DNA of 54,986 nt, from the NCBI GenBank assembly GCA_009838645.1, contig VXRC01000020.1:1-54986 (forward strand). The letters are read 5' to 3'. Positions 18,646 through 28,016 of this stretch are shown here, in pieces (positions within the stretch are counted from its first letter, which is position 1; every line of letters starts with the position of its first letter). This stretch comes from Gemmatimonadota bacterium. Its GTDB lineage: Bacteria; JAAXHH01. The notes beneath the pieces were generated by a model that saw only the letters and a list, made by a program, of their open reading frames with translations, made no database searches and was not told the DNA's origin. Position numbers and translations under genes: made by a program.

Positions 18646-21600
18646 TCAATCGTCTAAATCCAAGAAACCAAATTGTCCACCCCGTAGTATAGTTTCCCGG
18701 GCTTCTTCGGCGGTCCTACGTACGTTTTCGTCTTCGTTATTAAGACCTGCCTTCAAAATGGCCTTAGTGTCGTCAGGAGGGACGTATATCAAACCTTCTG
18801 TCGGCATGTTTTGGATCAACTTAGCGAAACAAAAGACAACTTTCGCGGTATGTTCCGGAATCATCTTTCGTAGCGCCATTATATGAAGAGAAGCGTAACG
18901 TGGTTCACCAATCTTAGTATCCAATATACCAGGAACATTTAGAATCTTTGTATAGGCGTCCAATCTCCAATCGGCTTCCAAACACTCGGACTTCATCCAG
19001 AATGTGTATTCACGAAGTTCCTTCGGTTCACCGGTTTTAAGTCTCCAATCAAAGAAGGCGGATATCTTCTGCCACAGCGTTTCGTCAACTTGCCGCTTAC
19101 CTGTACTATTCAGTTGACGACCTACGTAGTCGAACAAAATCGCCCACCGTTCTCGTTCGCCGTTCAATCGTTGGTAGAAACGCTCCAGTAAACTACCGCA
19201 TCCCGAAAGCGGAAACACTCCTCGTACATAGAAAACAAACAGATGTTCACCTAGAACGTCAATTGCCTCCCGACCGGGATGACTCTGTTTTTTAAGATCA
19301 TCCATATGGTCCAGAGCAAATTTGTAGTCATCATGAATAACCTCGAAGATTGGCATGTAGGGGTTATTCCATATGAGTAAACTTCCAAAACCTGCAAGCC
19401 AGACGGGCATGTTGTCCCTAGGAAAGAATTTAGGCTTGTGATTTTCAGCCCATGGCTTGGAAAGGTGATGAAGGTGTGGAAAGTATCTACCAAGTAGAGC
19501 GTATTCCGGTATAGTCAGAGGGCATCGCGCGTCGTGTTTAAATCGTTGTTCTAGAATTAAAGTGATCTCACTGACATCGGTCTCGGTGTTATACCTGCGC
19601 ACCCAAAGGCCGAAATCGACAAGATGTTCCAAAGCACGACCTCTTGTCGTGTTTATTGCGTACGTAAACGGATCGTCAGGATTTCGCAACACGGTCTGGT
19701 CACGATCAAGACTGTAGTCAAACTGAGTGCAGAGAATCTCAAGCAAACTGGCAAGCGCCACCCTGTTAGAAATCGGAACGTTGTTTTCCTCTTTGAGACA
19801 CATCCCAACTAAGTCTCCAACAGCCCGTCTGGAAGAACGCCAACTTACATCTTCCCCTAATCTATCGTGGTAACGAATAGTTGCCTCGCGATCTTCATCG
19901 AGATGGGATAAAACCCATTTGCAGAAGTCAAACCATCGGTTGAGTTGATCAAAGTTTCCCGCTTCCACTCGCGTTTGCATGGCCTGTATCATGTATTCTA
20001 CATAGATCGGCCGATTTATAAGATCGCAGTTTTGCTCTAACCAGAATGAAAGCCTATTATCATCCGGGATGATCGACTTGATGAATACGGACTGAAACGC
20101 ACCGGCCAATGCCGGGATGTTTACCTTGATCAACCAGTTGTCTTTGTCCGAATGTTCATCCTGCCATGCGTTGATGTACTCGAGTATTTCCTCGTCTGAG
20201 TAAGTGGATAGTTCTTCGGAGGTTTTTGGACTTCGATAAGAAAAAAAACCGCCTGTTGGTACTCGGACGGACAAATAGGTATCATCAGAAACTTCGTCCG
20301 CATCGTCATCACTGGCGAGTGATTGGTAATAACTGGCGTAATCACCAAAAAGTACTGAAGCAAATGGCCTGAGCTGCAATCGATGGTACTCGCGTTTCCA
20401 TTGTTCGAAATCCCTTTCACTAAACTGATCGCCAAACCATTCACGATACGTCGCCAGTTCAGGTCCCTTAACGATCAAATCAAAAATCCGGATTCGGTCA
20501 CTTTCCTTGAGAAAGGCGGCTCCATAATGTTCGCAGGCAGTCCTAATCATCCTTTGAAATTCATAGGGATACCTAGATCCTTCCGCATAATCGTTGTAGC
20601 CAAGGATCAATTCCTGAACCCAAGGTTTTGTCTGTTCATTCGGATACAAAGTGTAAAGGTGTTGACGGAGCCGCACGAATATTTGCCAGCGTTGGTTTCT
20701 TAGAACACGATCTAAGGACGCGATTGTTGCTCTAGATAACTGGGCAAAGACTTCCTTACAGGCATATGTTAATGTGTTTACGAGTGTTTCCTTGGATTCT
20801 GCGTTTTCTCGTCGTTGCTCTTCAAGTTTTGGGCACCATACTTCCGATGAATCATAGCTTATACTTTGTTCGATCTCGTCCTGATGCTTTCCTAGGCGAA
20901 TCAAGTTCGCTGTCGCATCTATGAGCATACGGGCGACCTTGAAGGGTTCTTTCAATACCAGCGGGCGAACTCCTTTTTCCATGACTTGCTGATAGTTCCA
21001 ATCGTCTAAAAGCGGGGCAGTTTCAAGCATCGTATCCATTGATACAGATACATCATCCTGACTGTACTCCGCTTTCCGCTGGTATTTGTCCTCAGCTTGG
21101 GGATCGGGCTGAAACTGAATAAGTACATCTGTAAGATCCAAGGCAGCTTGCGTCTGATCCTCGGTAGTCCAATGGGCTAATATCTCAGCGAATCTGTGTG
21201 GTATGAGATAGCGACTCAGGCTGGCGTACTCCAGAATCTTAGGCTGTAGGCTGACGGCTTGGCCACCATCAAGTGACAGTGCGATTTCCAGAACATATTC
21301 ATAGATTCTTGGGTTATCGACTTTCGGGAGTTCCAATACGATATCTATGACATCATCTGGTACGTGCTGGCATATCTTTTGAAGATAGAAAAGTTCGGGC
21401 CAAGATGGATATTGAACAGTACCGTCAGGGAGAACGATTTTACTGGGGGGATTTTGAAAGTAGTCGTTTTTGAGACGACTTAACCAATCTGGATCGCTAC
21501 AGTTTAAAAAAAAGTAGGTGTAGTTTGTACCGTGAGTTCGCAGTAACATTATCACACGGTCAATTTCAATCTGTGTAACGGAACTGCCCCTTCCTAGTAC

Positions 21601-22272
21601 CTCCTTGAGTACGGTGAGGTCCTCAGTGACTATAGGGCTAGACAGATCTACAGGTTCGATTTTGGATGTGTCTGGTTTGAATTCAGGCTCAAATGCTCTA
21701 ATGTAATCGGCCAATTTAGAATAGTGGTTTATATATGGTCTTGGTTGACATGCCTCTTTAAACACTTGATCTGCTGTCACGATGGCTATGCTCGCACCAT
21801 GCTGATGGTGGTATTGATCCAAAGCACTCAGTATTAATGCATCGGGAAATTCCTTTTGTTTTTTACCCGAAGCAAACGGCGGTTTGACCGCAAAGTACCA
21901 ATTTACAACCTCTTCTAAGCTCCCCACGAGGGGCAGCATTTCAACAATAAAGTGTTCCTTGAAAACCTCCCATTGTTGTTGCAGTTCGGCAAGGCATTGC
22001 TCCTCCAGTTCTTCTCCTGACGGGAGATCCTCAAATCCAAGAGAACTGACAGGGTGTATTTTGACAGCGTTTTCGAACGTCTTTCGCGCTTCACTTGCTC
22101 TTTCTCTGTATTTTCTCGCAAGTTCCCTTTCCATCATTGCAGGAATCAATAATCTCAGTCCTCCTTTTACAAAGGTCTCATTGAGGATTCTGAAATGCGT
22201 AGTGTCCAGGTTAAGGTCGTTCCTGCAAAACACTTCTGTATCAATGTACAGATTCGTAGGAGGGTGTCGCAT
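18646..22272 (-). CDS. Giant PIN-domain protein (DUF4935-like nuclease plus long helical region)
   Basis: 1208 residues. The first about 180 residues look like a PIN nuclease of the DUF4935 type: D11 in NLYIDTEVF, E48 in PAMMERELARKY, D144 in EFPDALILSAL and D168 in IVTADQVFKEA are the expected acidic metal ligands. The remaining about 1000 residues have no motif I recognise; they read as helical, Trp- and Leu-rich repeats and could be a HEAT-like scaffold. PIN domains cut RNA. The start has no clear Shine-Dalgarno. It lies 91 nt after the methylase gene on the same strand and probably shares its transcript, so it is likely part of the same defence module. Codon use is AT-rich like its neighbours. 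Confidence 0.75.
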   Translation of the reverse strand: MRHPPTNLYIDTEVFCRNDLNLDTTHFRILNETFVKGGLRLLIPAMMERELARKYRERASEARKTFENAVKIHPVSSLGFEDLPSGEELEEQCLAELQQQWEVFKEHFIVEMLPLVGSLEEVVNWYFAVKPPFASGKKQKEFPDALILSALDQYHHQHGASIAIVTADQVFKEACQPRPYINHYSKLADYIRAFEPEFKPDTSKIEPVDLSSPIVTEDLTVLKEVLGRGSSVTQIEIDRVIMLLRTHGTNYTYFFLNCSDPDWLSRLKNDYFQNPPSKIVLPDGTVQYPSWPELFYLQKICQHVPDDVIDIVLELPKVDNPRIYEYVLEIALSLDGGQAVSLQPKILEYASLSRYLIPHRFAEILAHWTTEDQTQAALDLTDVLIQFQPDPQAEDKYQRKAEYSQDDVSVSMDTMLETAPLLDDWNYQQVMEKGVRPLVLKEPFKVARMLIDATANLIRLGKHQDEIEQSISYDSSEVWCPKLEEQRRENAESKETLVNTLTYACKEVFAQLSRATIASLDRVLRNQRWQIFVRLRQHLYTLYPNEQTKPWVQELILGYNDYAEGSRYPYEFQRMIRTACEHYGAAFLKESDRIRIFDLIVKGPELATYREWFGDQFSERDFEQWKREYHRLQLRPFASVLFGDYASYYQSLASDDDADEVSDDTYLSVRVPTGGFFSYRSPKTSEELSTYSDEEILEYINAWQDEHSDKDNWLIKVNIPALAGAFQSVFIKSIIPDDNRLSFWLEQNCDLINRPIYVEYMIQAMQTRVEAGNFDQLNRWFDFCKWVLSHLDEDREATIRYHDRLGEDVSWRSSRRAVGDLVGMCLKEENNVPISNRVALASLLEILCTQFDYSLDRDQTVLRNPDDPFTYAINTTRGRALEHLVDFGLWVRRYNTETDVSEITLILEQRFKHDARCPLTIPEYALLGRYFPHLHHLSKPWAENHKPKFFPRDNMPVWLAGFGSLLIWNNPYMPIFEVIHDDYKFALDHMDDLKKQSHPGREAIDVLGEHLFVFYVRGVFPLSGCGSLLERFYQRLNGERERWAILFDYVGRQLNSTGKRQVDETLWQKISAFFDWRLKTGEPKELREYTFWMKSECLEADWRLDAYTKILNVPGILDTKIGEPRYASLHIMALRKMIPEHTAKVVFCFAKLIQNMPTEGLIYVPPDDTKAILKAGLNNEDENVRRTAEEARETILRGGQFGFLDLDD

Positions 22273-22363
22273 ACCAGGTTTACATTTATTGAGGGGATTG
22301 CAGGAACGTTTGTAGACTACGATTTGAGAAGGTGGACATCATCAGAATCTACGTCTGTGAACA

Positions 22364-25300
22364 TTACCGCCCCATGCGGTACTTGATGTCATAATTTACG
22401 ATGAAATCCAACTCTTCGTCTGTAAATCCGTAGTGTTCAGCAAGCACCCGGTCGATTTCGTCAACGATAGGTTTCGACGGCTTCTGATTGAACTCGTCGT
22501 AGATGACTTTTCCAGTTGTTTGGTACAGAGTTTCCTTGCGCGTCTTGTGTTTATTGAAGTTTGCCATTAGTCGGTCAGTTAGGTTGGCGAGGCGAGCTTT
22601 CATGTCCACCGTCATTCGATCAAGCCCAAGCGGAAAATACTCGATTTCTCGTAGATTCAGGTGTCTACAGTCTGACAGTATCAAGAACCACCAGTAGAAA
22701 AGCGAACTGTTAAGTGCCGCCACTGTCGCAGCAGCATCCGGTTTTTTATCTAAAACCAGCTTCTTAACCTGCGTAGAAATTTGCTCTCCGTCTCGTTCGT
22801 TCCAGAAATATGGAGCGTAATCCATCGCACGGATCCAGTATTGAGGGGCGTTATGGAAATAAACCAGACCAGATCCGTGTTGAAGTAGTCGGTTACCAAG
22901 CTTCTCGTGGTCTGAAATACGGTGGATTATCTTTGAACCTAACACTTGTCCAATTTTTGGAATTGACCCTTCAACGATGCTCAGATATTCCCCTATGGAA
23001 GTCAGTGCCAGAGAATGAAATAACTGCACCCGTGCAATTGATCTCCAGCGTGAATAGGAAGTGGAATACGTACGCTTGTTATTGGTTTTTTCCTTATGCG
23101 AAAGTATGATCGTGACTCGTATATGTTGCAATCCATCGAACAACTTGGCTGGACGGTCATCAAAATGGGAGAACCAAAGACCGACACTATCGTCGTGGAG
23201 TTTGGTTTGGACGGGTATCATCCTTTGAGTACAGGAAACCGATAGTTGTACGATCATTCCCATACGACCGCCTGAAGGTAGTGTGGCATATGAGCGCTCT
23301 AGTACATATGAATATAAGTTACCGCAGGATTCCGTAGAGTATCCTATTACGGTGTAGTCCGCTTTAACGTTGCTGTATTCCACATACGGTGGATTCCCAA
23401 CTATCACGTCAAACCCACCACTCTGCATTATCCCGAAGAACTCGACGAACCAGTGAAAGGGCTGATGGCTTTCTCTCCACTGTTCGTAAGCCAACGAGTC
23501 GTCGGTTTTTATGCCGTATTCGCCTGCCAGATAGCTATCTAATTCCACTCGAAGTTCGTCCAAACATCCCCGAAGGACAGCTTTCGCGTTGGCAACGCCA
23601 CCCGCATCAATTTCGTGCTGTGTCTGCATGCTTTTGAACTGTCGAAAAGCCTGATCGGCGTTTCCGGCTCGCGCTTCGATCTTGGGAAGTTCCGACAATT
23701 TGAACAGATCGCCGCCAAGTGCTCGTTCCACCTCGGCCAGCGACGCAAAGCCGACTAAGGTATTACCCCCTCGAACGTTGAAGTCGATATCAGGCAACGG
23801 CTCGATCTGATCGTAACTTTCCAGTTGGGCGACGAGTTTAAGGAAGAGCCGCAGCTTGCAGATTTCTACGGCTTCTTCCATGATGTCCACGCCATAGAGA
23901 TTGTTGATGATGATGGACTTGAGGATGAAGTAGATTTCGTTGTCGTGACTGGCCACCTCGTCGCGCACATTGCGGAAGTCTTTGAGGCTCTCCGGGTGAT
24001 GTTTCCGTTTCGAGACGTACTGGTCTTCAAGGAACTGTTGCATCGCGTCCAAACAGGCGGAATATACGGGCTCCAGGATATTTAGGGCGGCAAACAGGAA
24101 GGCTCCGGACCCGCAGGTCGGATCGAGGACCGATATGCTGGTGACGGCCTTCCAGAATGCGCGGACCAACTCCGGCCCTTCGCTTTTGCTGATCACGTCC
24201 TGCGCAAATTGCTCTATGTTTAGATTGTAGGTGATAAGGTCGTTTATGGCAGTGACTTCGCCGCTCGCGAGTTTGGCGTAGATTTCTTCGTAACGCTCGC
24301 GACGGGCGACATGCTCGCGCCAGGTCTCAGTTAGAAGTGCGTATTCGGCAGGGGCAGCCTCGTTCCAGTTGTCCCGTTTGGTCACGTCTTGCAGGCCAGC
24401 GGCAATATCCGGTGGCAATGAACGTTTCTCAACTAACGGCTTACCGTCATGGACGTCATACGTGATACCGTGACGCACCGAGTCGTAGAAGTACTTGTCA
24501 GGATCGTCTTGTAGCAATCGCCAGACACCGCCACCGGACGTAAAAGCGATGGGGCAGTGTTTCTTCGCTTCGTCGAAGAGATAGGGCAGTATGGTATTGC
24601 GGCTGATGTACCCGGTAATGTCCTCCTTGGTGTAGTAGGCGCCCATCTGCTTCTGGTTGATGTATTTCTCGAAGATGTAACCGAGCACATCGGGGTTGAT
24701 CTCGTTGTCATTGCGCAGAATTCGGTCGTCAAGGTGCCACTGGTAGGCGTCGAAGAAATCAAATATGCACTCGAAGGCTTCATCGGGGATTTCGATCTGC
24801 GGGTTGTCTCGTTCCAGGTCATGCACATCGAAGAGACCGCCGTTGAGATATGGGACGTTGCCGATCAGCGCCGTAAGTTCCGCTGACCGATCCGCTTCGG
24901 GTCGGCCAAGGCCTTCATGGAAGAGACGCATGAGAAACAGTCGATAGAAGCCGTGGAATTTGCCCTCCCCTTCTGCTTCTTGTACCGCGTTTAGTTTGTT
25001 TCGGAGATAGTCTATGTCGCTGTCGAGGAACCCGCGCTTCTGGATGAAGTAGATGAACATCATCCGGTTCAGCATGATCGAGGCGTACCACTCGCGGTCG
25101 GCCATTTCCAGGATGCCTTCGATGAATCCCAGAAAGGCCTGGTGTTCGGTCTTGAATCGATCGTAGAACCTTTTGGTGACCCTCTCCACGTCAAATGCAG
25201 CACGAACACGGCCGGATACGTCGACAATGGACAGATCTTCTTCCTCTTCAATGCTGACAACCAGACGCTCCAATTTCTGTATCAATGCTTCGCCCGATTG

Positions 25301-25672
25301 TTCTTGACTGTAGAAATGCGATCGAGGGCGGTCTGGTCGCCCCGGCTCACGTTTCACCCACTGCCAGTGTTGCGACGAACGGTCGTGAGGCGTGTAGACG
25401 ATGATATGTTCGCGTACGGCTTTGGTGACCGATTTCTCAATCTTCTGACGGGTGGGATAGTCCGGGAAGTCGCCATCTGATTGTGCCACTTGCTGATACG
25501 CGACCATTCCGCGCTTATGCGCTATGGCATCGAGACGATAAGCACGATCACCTACCGTTACCTCGAGGTTCTCTCCACCGTGATCCCAGCCTAGATCCTC
25601 AATGAAGAGTGGCTGTAGGTCGAAATCTTCCAGACGTTCTCGAACCTGTTCTTTGTTAATTGGAGTAGGCAT
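22364..25672 (-). CDS. Eco57I/DrmMI-like adenine-specific DNA methyltransferase
   Basis: 1102 residues from the preferred ATG at 25672 (MPTPINKEQV); an in-frame ATG at 25744 would add 24 residues. Residues about 345-355 (GAYYTKEDITG) are the pre-motif typical of N6-adenine methylases. Motif I is SVLDPTCGSGAF (DPTCGSG at 517-523) and motif IV is NPPY at 760-763. The N-terminal 150 residues resemble the nuclease-like start of type IIG enzymes (FIEDLGWDHGGENLEV, then RLDAIAHKRGMVAYQQ), but QQ stands where an E-x-K would be expected, so nuclease activity is doubtful. The C-terminus is probably the target-recognition region. It methylates adenine in DNA; the sequence cannot be predicted. It is in the same direction as the helicase but separated from it by an inverted AbiE pair. 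Confidence 0.87.
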   Translation of the reverse strand: MPTPINKEQVRERLEDFDLQPLFIEDLGWDHGGENLEVTVGDRAYRLDAIAHKRGMVAYQQVAQSDGDFPDYPTRQKIEKSVTKAVREHIIVYTPHDRSSQHWQWVKREPGRPDRPRSHFYSQEQSGEALIQKLERLVVSIEEEEDLSIVDVSGRVRAAFDVERVTKRFYDRFKTEHQAFLGFIEGILEMADREWYASIMLNRMMFIYFIQKRGFLDSDIDYLRNKLNAVQEAEGEGKFHGFYRLFLMRLFHEGLGRPEADRSAELTALIGNVPYLNGGLFDVHDLERDNPQIEIPDEAFECIFDFFDAYQWHLDDRILRNDNEINPDVLGYIFEKYINQKQMGAYYTKEDITGYISRNTILPYLFDEAKKHCPIAFTSGGGVWRLLQDDPDKYFYDSVRHGITYDVHDGKPLVEKRSLPPDIAAGLQDVTKRDNWNEAAPAEYALLTETWREHVARRERYEEIYAKLASGEVTAINDLITYNLNIEQFAQDVISKSEGPELVRAFWKAVTSISVLDPTCGSGAFLFAALNILEPVYSACLDAMQQFLEDQYVSKRKHHPESLKDFRNVRDEVASHDNEIYFILKSIIINNLYGVDIMEEAVEICKLRLFLKLVAQLESYDQIEPLPDIDFNVRGGNTLVGFASLAEVERALGGDLFKLSELPKIEARAGNADQAFRQFKSMQTQHEIDAGGVANAKAVLRGCLDELRVELDSYLAGEYGIKTDDSLAYEQWRESHQPFHWFVEFFGIMQSGGFDVIVGNPPYVEYSNVKADYTVIGYSTESCGNLYSYVLERSYATLPSGGRMGMIVQLSVSCTQRMIPVQTKLHDDSVGLWFSHFDDRPAKLFDGLQHIRVTIILSHKEKTNNKRTYSTSYSRWRSIARVQLFHSLALTSIGEYLSIVEGSIPKIGQVLGSKIIHRISDHEKLGNRLLQHGSGLVYFHNAPQYWIRAMDYAPYFWNERDGEQISTQVKKLVLDKKPDAAATVAALNSSLFYWWFLILSDCRHLNLREIEYFPLGLDRMTVDMKARLANLTDRLMANFNKHKTRKETLYQTTGKVIYDEFNQKPSKPIVDEIDRVLAEHYGFTDEELDFIVNYDIKYRMGR

Positions 25673-25821
25673 TTGTATTTCCAGATGAGTATGCTGCTTG
25701 TTGATCTGAGCCGATTTTAGTAAGGAACCCGTACTAGAAAACATTCAGGATTTACTAATCTACTGCGACTAAGGTTATAGTGTTATCGAGATACAAACGA
25801 TCTTTGAAACATAAAATGTTT

Positions 25822-25888
25822 TTGACAACGAAAGAATCAATCCGTATTTTCTGACTAGTATAACTCACTTACTTTAATTCACATTAAA
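25822..25888 (+). promoter_or_regulatory. Probable sigma-70 promoter and operator of the AbiE pair
   Basis: TTGACA (25822-25827) is followed after 17 nt by TATTTT (25845-25850), pointing toward the AbiEi gene. Between the promoter and the ATG (25901), TTTAAT-tcac-ATTAAA forms a perfect inverted repeat with 6-bp arms (25873-25888), framed by CTCA and TGAG. AbiEi proteins repress their own promoter through inverted repeats, so this is a candidate operator. Confidence 0.6.
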
Positions 25889-25900
25889 TGAGAAATAACG

Positions 25901-26704
25901 ATGATAAATACTAGTACCGATGACAAACGATCAAACCCAATTGGAAGATTAAGGCTTTCAACGGTATTGCAAGACGCGAACGAAGTCATCGAAACCGACG
26001 ATGTAGTCAAGACGCTATCTGTAACACGAATCGAAGCCTCGAAGCTATTATCCAGATGGGCCGGTCAAGGTTGGTTGCGACGAGTAGGGCGTGGGACTTA
26101 CATACCCGTTCCTTTGGATTTACTTGGCAGTCGCTATGTTTTGGACGATCACTGGGTACTAGTGCCATCACTTTACGGATCATCCTACATTGGTGGATGG
26201 ACCGCTGCGGAGTACTGGGACCTGACGGAACAACTGTTTAATGACACAGTCGTGATGACGTCGAATCCGGTTAGACAAAAGCAGCAGATCCGACATGGAG
26301 CAAGGTTCCTGGTGTTTCATGTTCACAAGCGCAAGGTGTTCGGCACTAAGACGGTTTGGCGAGGAAGCACAAGAGTGACCCTCTCGGACATTCACCGAAC
26401 CATTATCGACATGTTGCATAATCCAAAGCTAGGTGGTGGCATACAACATGTGTCGGATTGCCTGGATGAATACTTGAAGAAGCCGGAACGAAGTGATGAA
26501 TCGTTGATGGCATTTGCAGAGAAACTTGGTAATGGAGCAGTACTGAAGCGCTTGGGCTTCTTGATAGAACGGCTGTCCGGTCCATCAAAGCTCACGAAAT
26601 GGTGTAAAGAGCATATGACCACGGGTAACGCAAGGATTGATTCCGCACTTAAATGTACGCGCTTAGTAACTAAATGGCGGTTGTGGGTTCCACCGGGTTG
26701 GTAA
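25901..26704 (+). CDS. abiEi: AbiEi-family antitoxin / transcriptional repressor
   Basis: 267 residues. The N-terminal winged-helix region (VIETDDVVKTLSVTRIEASKL, then GWLRRVGRGTYIPV near residues 60-75) is followed by the alpha/beta part with YIGGWTAAEYWDLTEQ. This is the AbiEi_4 antitoxin type of type IV toxin-antitoxin systems. AbiEi represses the operon and counters the AbiEii nucleotidyltransferase without binding it directly (established knowledge). The ribosome site is weak (GAGAAATAACG). It is transcribed opposite to the methylase, with a shared intergenic region of about 230 nt. 14 nt separate it from the toxin gene. Confidence 0.87.
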   Translation: MINTSTDDKRSNPIGRLRLSTVLQDANEVIETDDVVKTLSVTRIEASKLLSRWAGQGWLRRVGRGTYIPVPLDLLGSRYVLDDHWVLVPSLYGSSYIGGWTAAEYWDLTEQLFNDTVVMTSNPVRQKQQIRHGARFLVFHVHKRKVFGTKTVWRGSTRVTLSDIHRTIIDMLHNPKLGGGIQHVSDCLDEYLKKPERSDESLMAFAEKLGNGAVLKRLGFLIERLSGPSKLTKWCKEHMTTGNARIDSALKCTRLVTKWRLWVPPGW

Positions 26705-26718
26705 TAGGATAAACATTA

Positions 26719-27945
26719 ATGATCGATAGAAGAGAGATTCTCGGCGCCGCGGAGATATCTAAAGTCCGTCCCCAAATCACCGAAAAAGACTACGTCTTGG
26801 GGTGGGTACTGTGGGGTATATTCGGAAACGAGGAACTCGCTGGAAACTGGGTGTTTAAGGGCGGAACTTGCCTAAAGAAGTGTTTCTTCGAGACCTATCG
26901 TTTCTCAGAAGATCTAGACTTTACAATAATGGATCCATCACATTTGAACGCCAAATTTCTCGAATCAGCATTCACCGAGGCATGCGAAAGGATCCACGAA
27001 GAAACAGGGATTGCACTGCCAGCTGAATTCAGGCAATTCGAAATCTATGAAAACCAACGTGGTGAGAATGCCTGTCAGGGGCGTGTCGGATATCGAGGAC
27101 CTGTATCGCCTCATGGGAACAACGCACCGAGGATCAAACTCGATCTAATATCAGACGAACGTATCGCCTTACCTCCGATTCAGACCCGTATATTTCATCC
27201 ATTCAGTGACGATCCTGAAAACGGAATCGTTGTGCAGTGTTATGCCTATGAGGAGGTCTTTGCCGAAAAAGTACGTGCCCTGGGTGAGAGAACCCGGCCG
27301 CGGGACTTATACGATGTAATCAACCTATACCGAAATGAGGGTATTCGTCCTTCAGCGAGAGTGCTACTCGATGTGCTACGTTCCAAATGCGAATTCAAGG
27401 GAATCGACGTACCAACTTTGGATATGCTGGAGCCGTTCAGACCGGAGCTGGAGGGCGCATGGGAGTCAATGTTGGGACATCAATTACCGGCACTACTCCC
27501 AGTGCAACACTTTTGGGATCAACTCGAAGAGTTCTTTCTCTGGTTGTTCGGTAAGCTAATACCTGAAAGACCTGCTCCATACACGGGTGAGGAAGGGGAG
27601 GAATTGATTCGGGACAGGTATATCGTTAATGCAGTTCCAAGGAGGGCGCGAGCACATCTCGAGGTTATTCGATTTGCTGCCGCCAATCGGATATGTGCTG
27701 AATTGCGTTACCAGGGTAGGACACGAAAAATCGAACCGTATTCGTTGCGACGATCCAGGGTGGGCAATGTTATACTTCACGCGCATAACGTAGACAAGAA
27801 CGCCCACAGGAGTTACAGGATTGATCGGATTGAAGATGCTCGATTGACCAGTACGGCCTTCGTGCCGCGGCACGAAATTGAGTTGACGCCTACCGGGCCT
27901 TACAAGATTAAACCTTCAGCAAAACGCTGGGGATCAAGATGGTAA
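26719..27945 (+). CDS. abiEii: AbiEii nucleotidyltransferase toxin with C-terminal WYL-like domain
   Basis: 408 residues. The nucleotidyltransferase signature is intact: KGGTCLKK (47-54), RFSEDLDF with D65 and D67, and FAEKVRALGERTRPRDLYDV (181-200). AbiEii toxins transfer nucleotides (GTP or others) to target RNA such as tRNA and stop translation. After the toxin fold and a linker, residues about 313-390 read as a WYL-like domain: ICAELRYQGRTRKIEPYSLR, VILHAHN and SYRIDRIEDARLTSTAFVPR. WYL domains are ligand sensors found on phage-defence regulators. A WYL tail on an AbiEii toxin is unusual and could let it respond to nucleic acid or nucleotides from infection (inference). AGGA lies about 9 nt before the ATG. 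It converges with the helicase gene. Confidence 0.85.
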   Translation: MIDRREILGAAEISKVRPQITEKDYVLGWVLWGIFGNEELAGNWVFKGGTCLKKCFFETYRFSEDLDFTIMDPSHLNAKFLESAFTEACERIHEETGIALPAEFRQFEIYENQRGENACQGRVGYRGPVSPHGNNAPRIKLDLISDERIALPPIQTRIFHPFSDDPENGIVVQCYAYEEVFAEKVRALGERTRPRDLYDVINLYRNEGIRPSARVLLDVLRSKCEFKGIDVPTLDMLEPFRPELEGAWESMLGHQLPALLPVQHFWDQLEEFFLWLFGKLIPERPAPYTGEEGEELIRDRYIVNAVPRRARAHLEVIRFAAANRICAELRYQGRTRKIEPYSLRRSRVGNVILHAHNVDKNAHRSYRIDRIEDARLTSTAFVPRHEIELTPTGPYKIKPSAKRWGSRW

Positions 27946-28016
27946 CGGCATTGGGTTGATATGGAATACTGAGGGGATTTATCGAGACCACTGGTGCTTG
28001 AACTCTGGACATCTGA

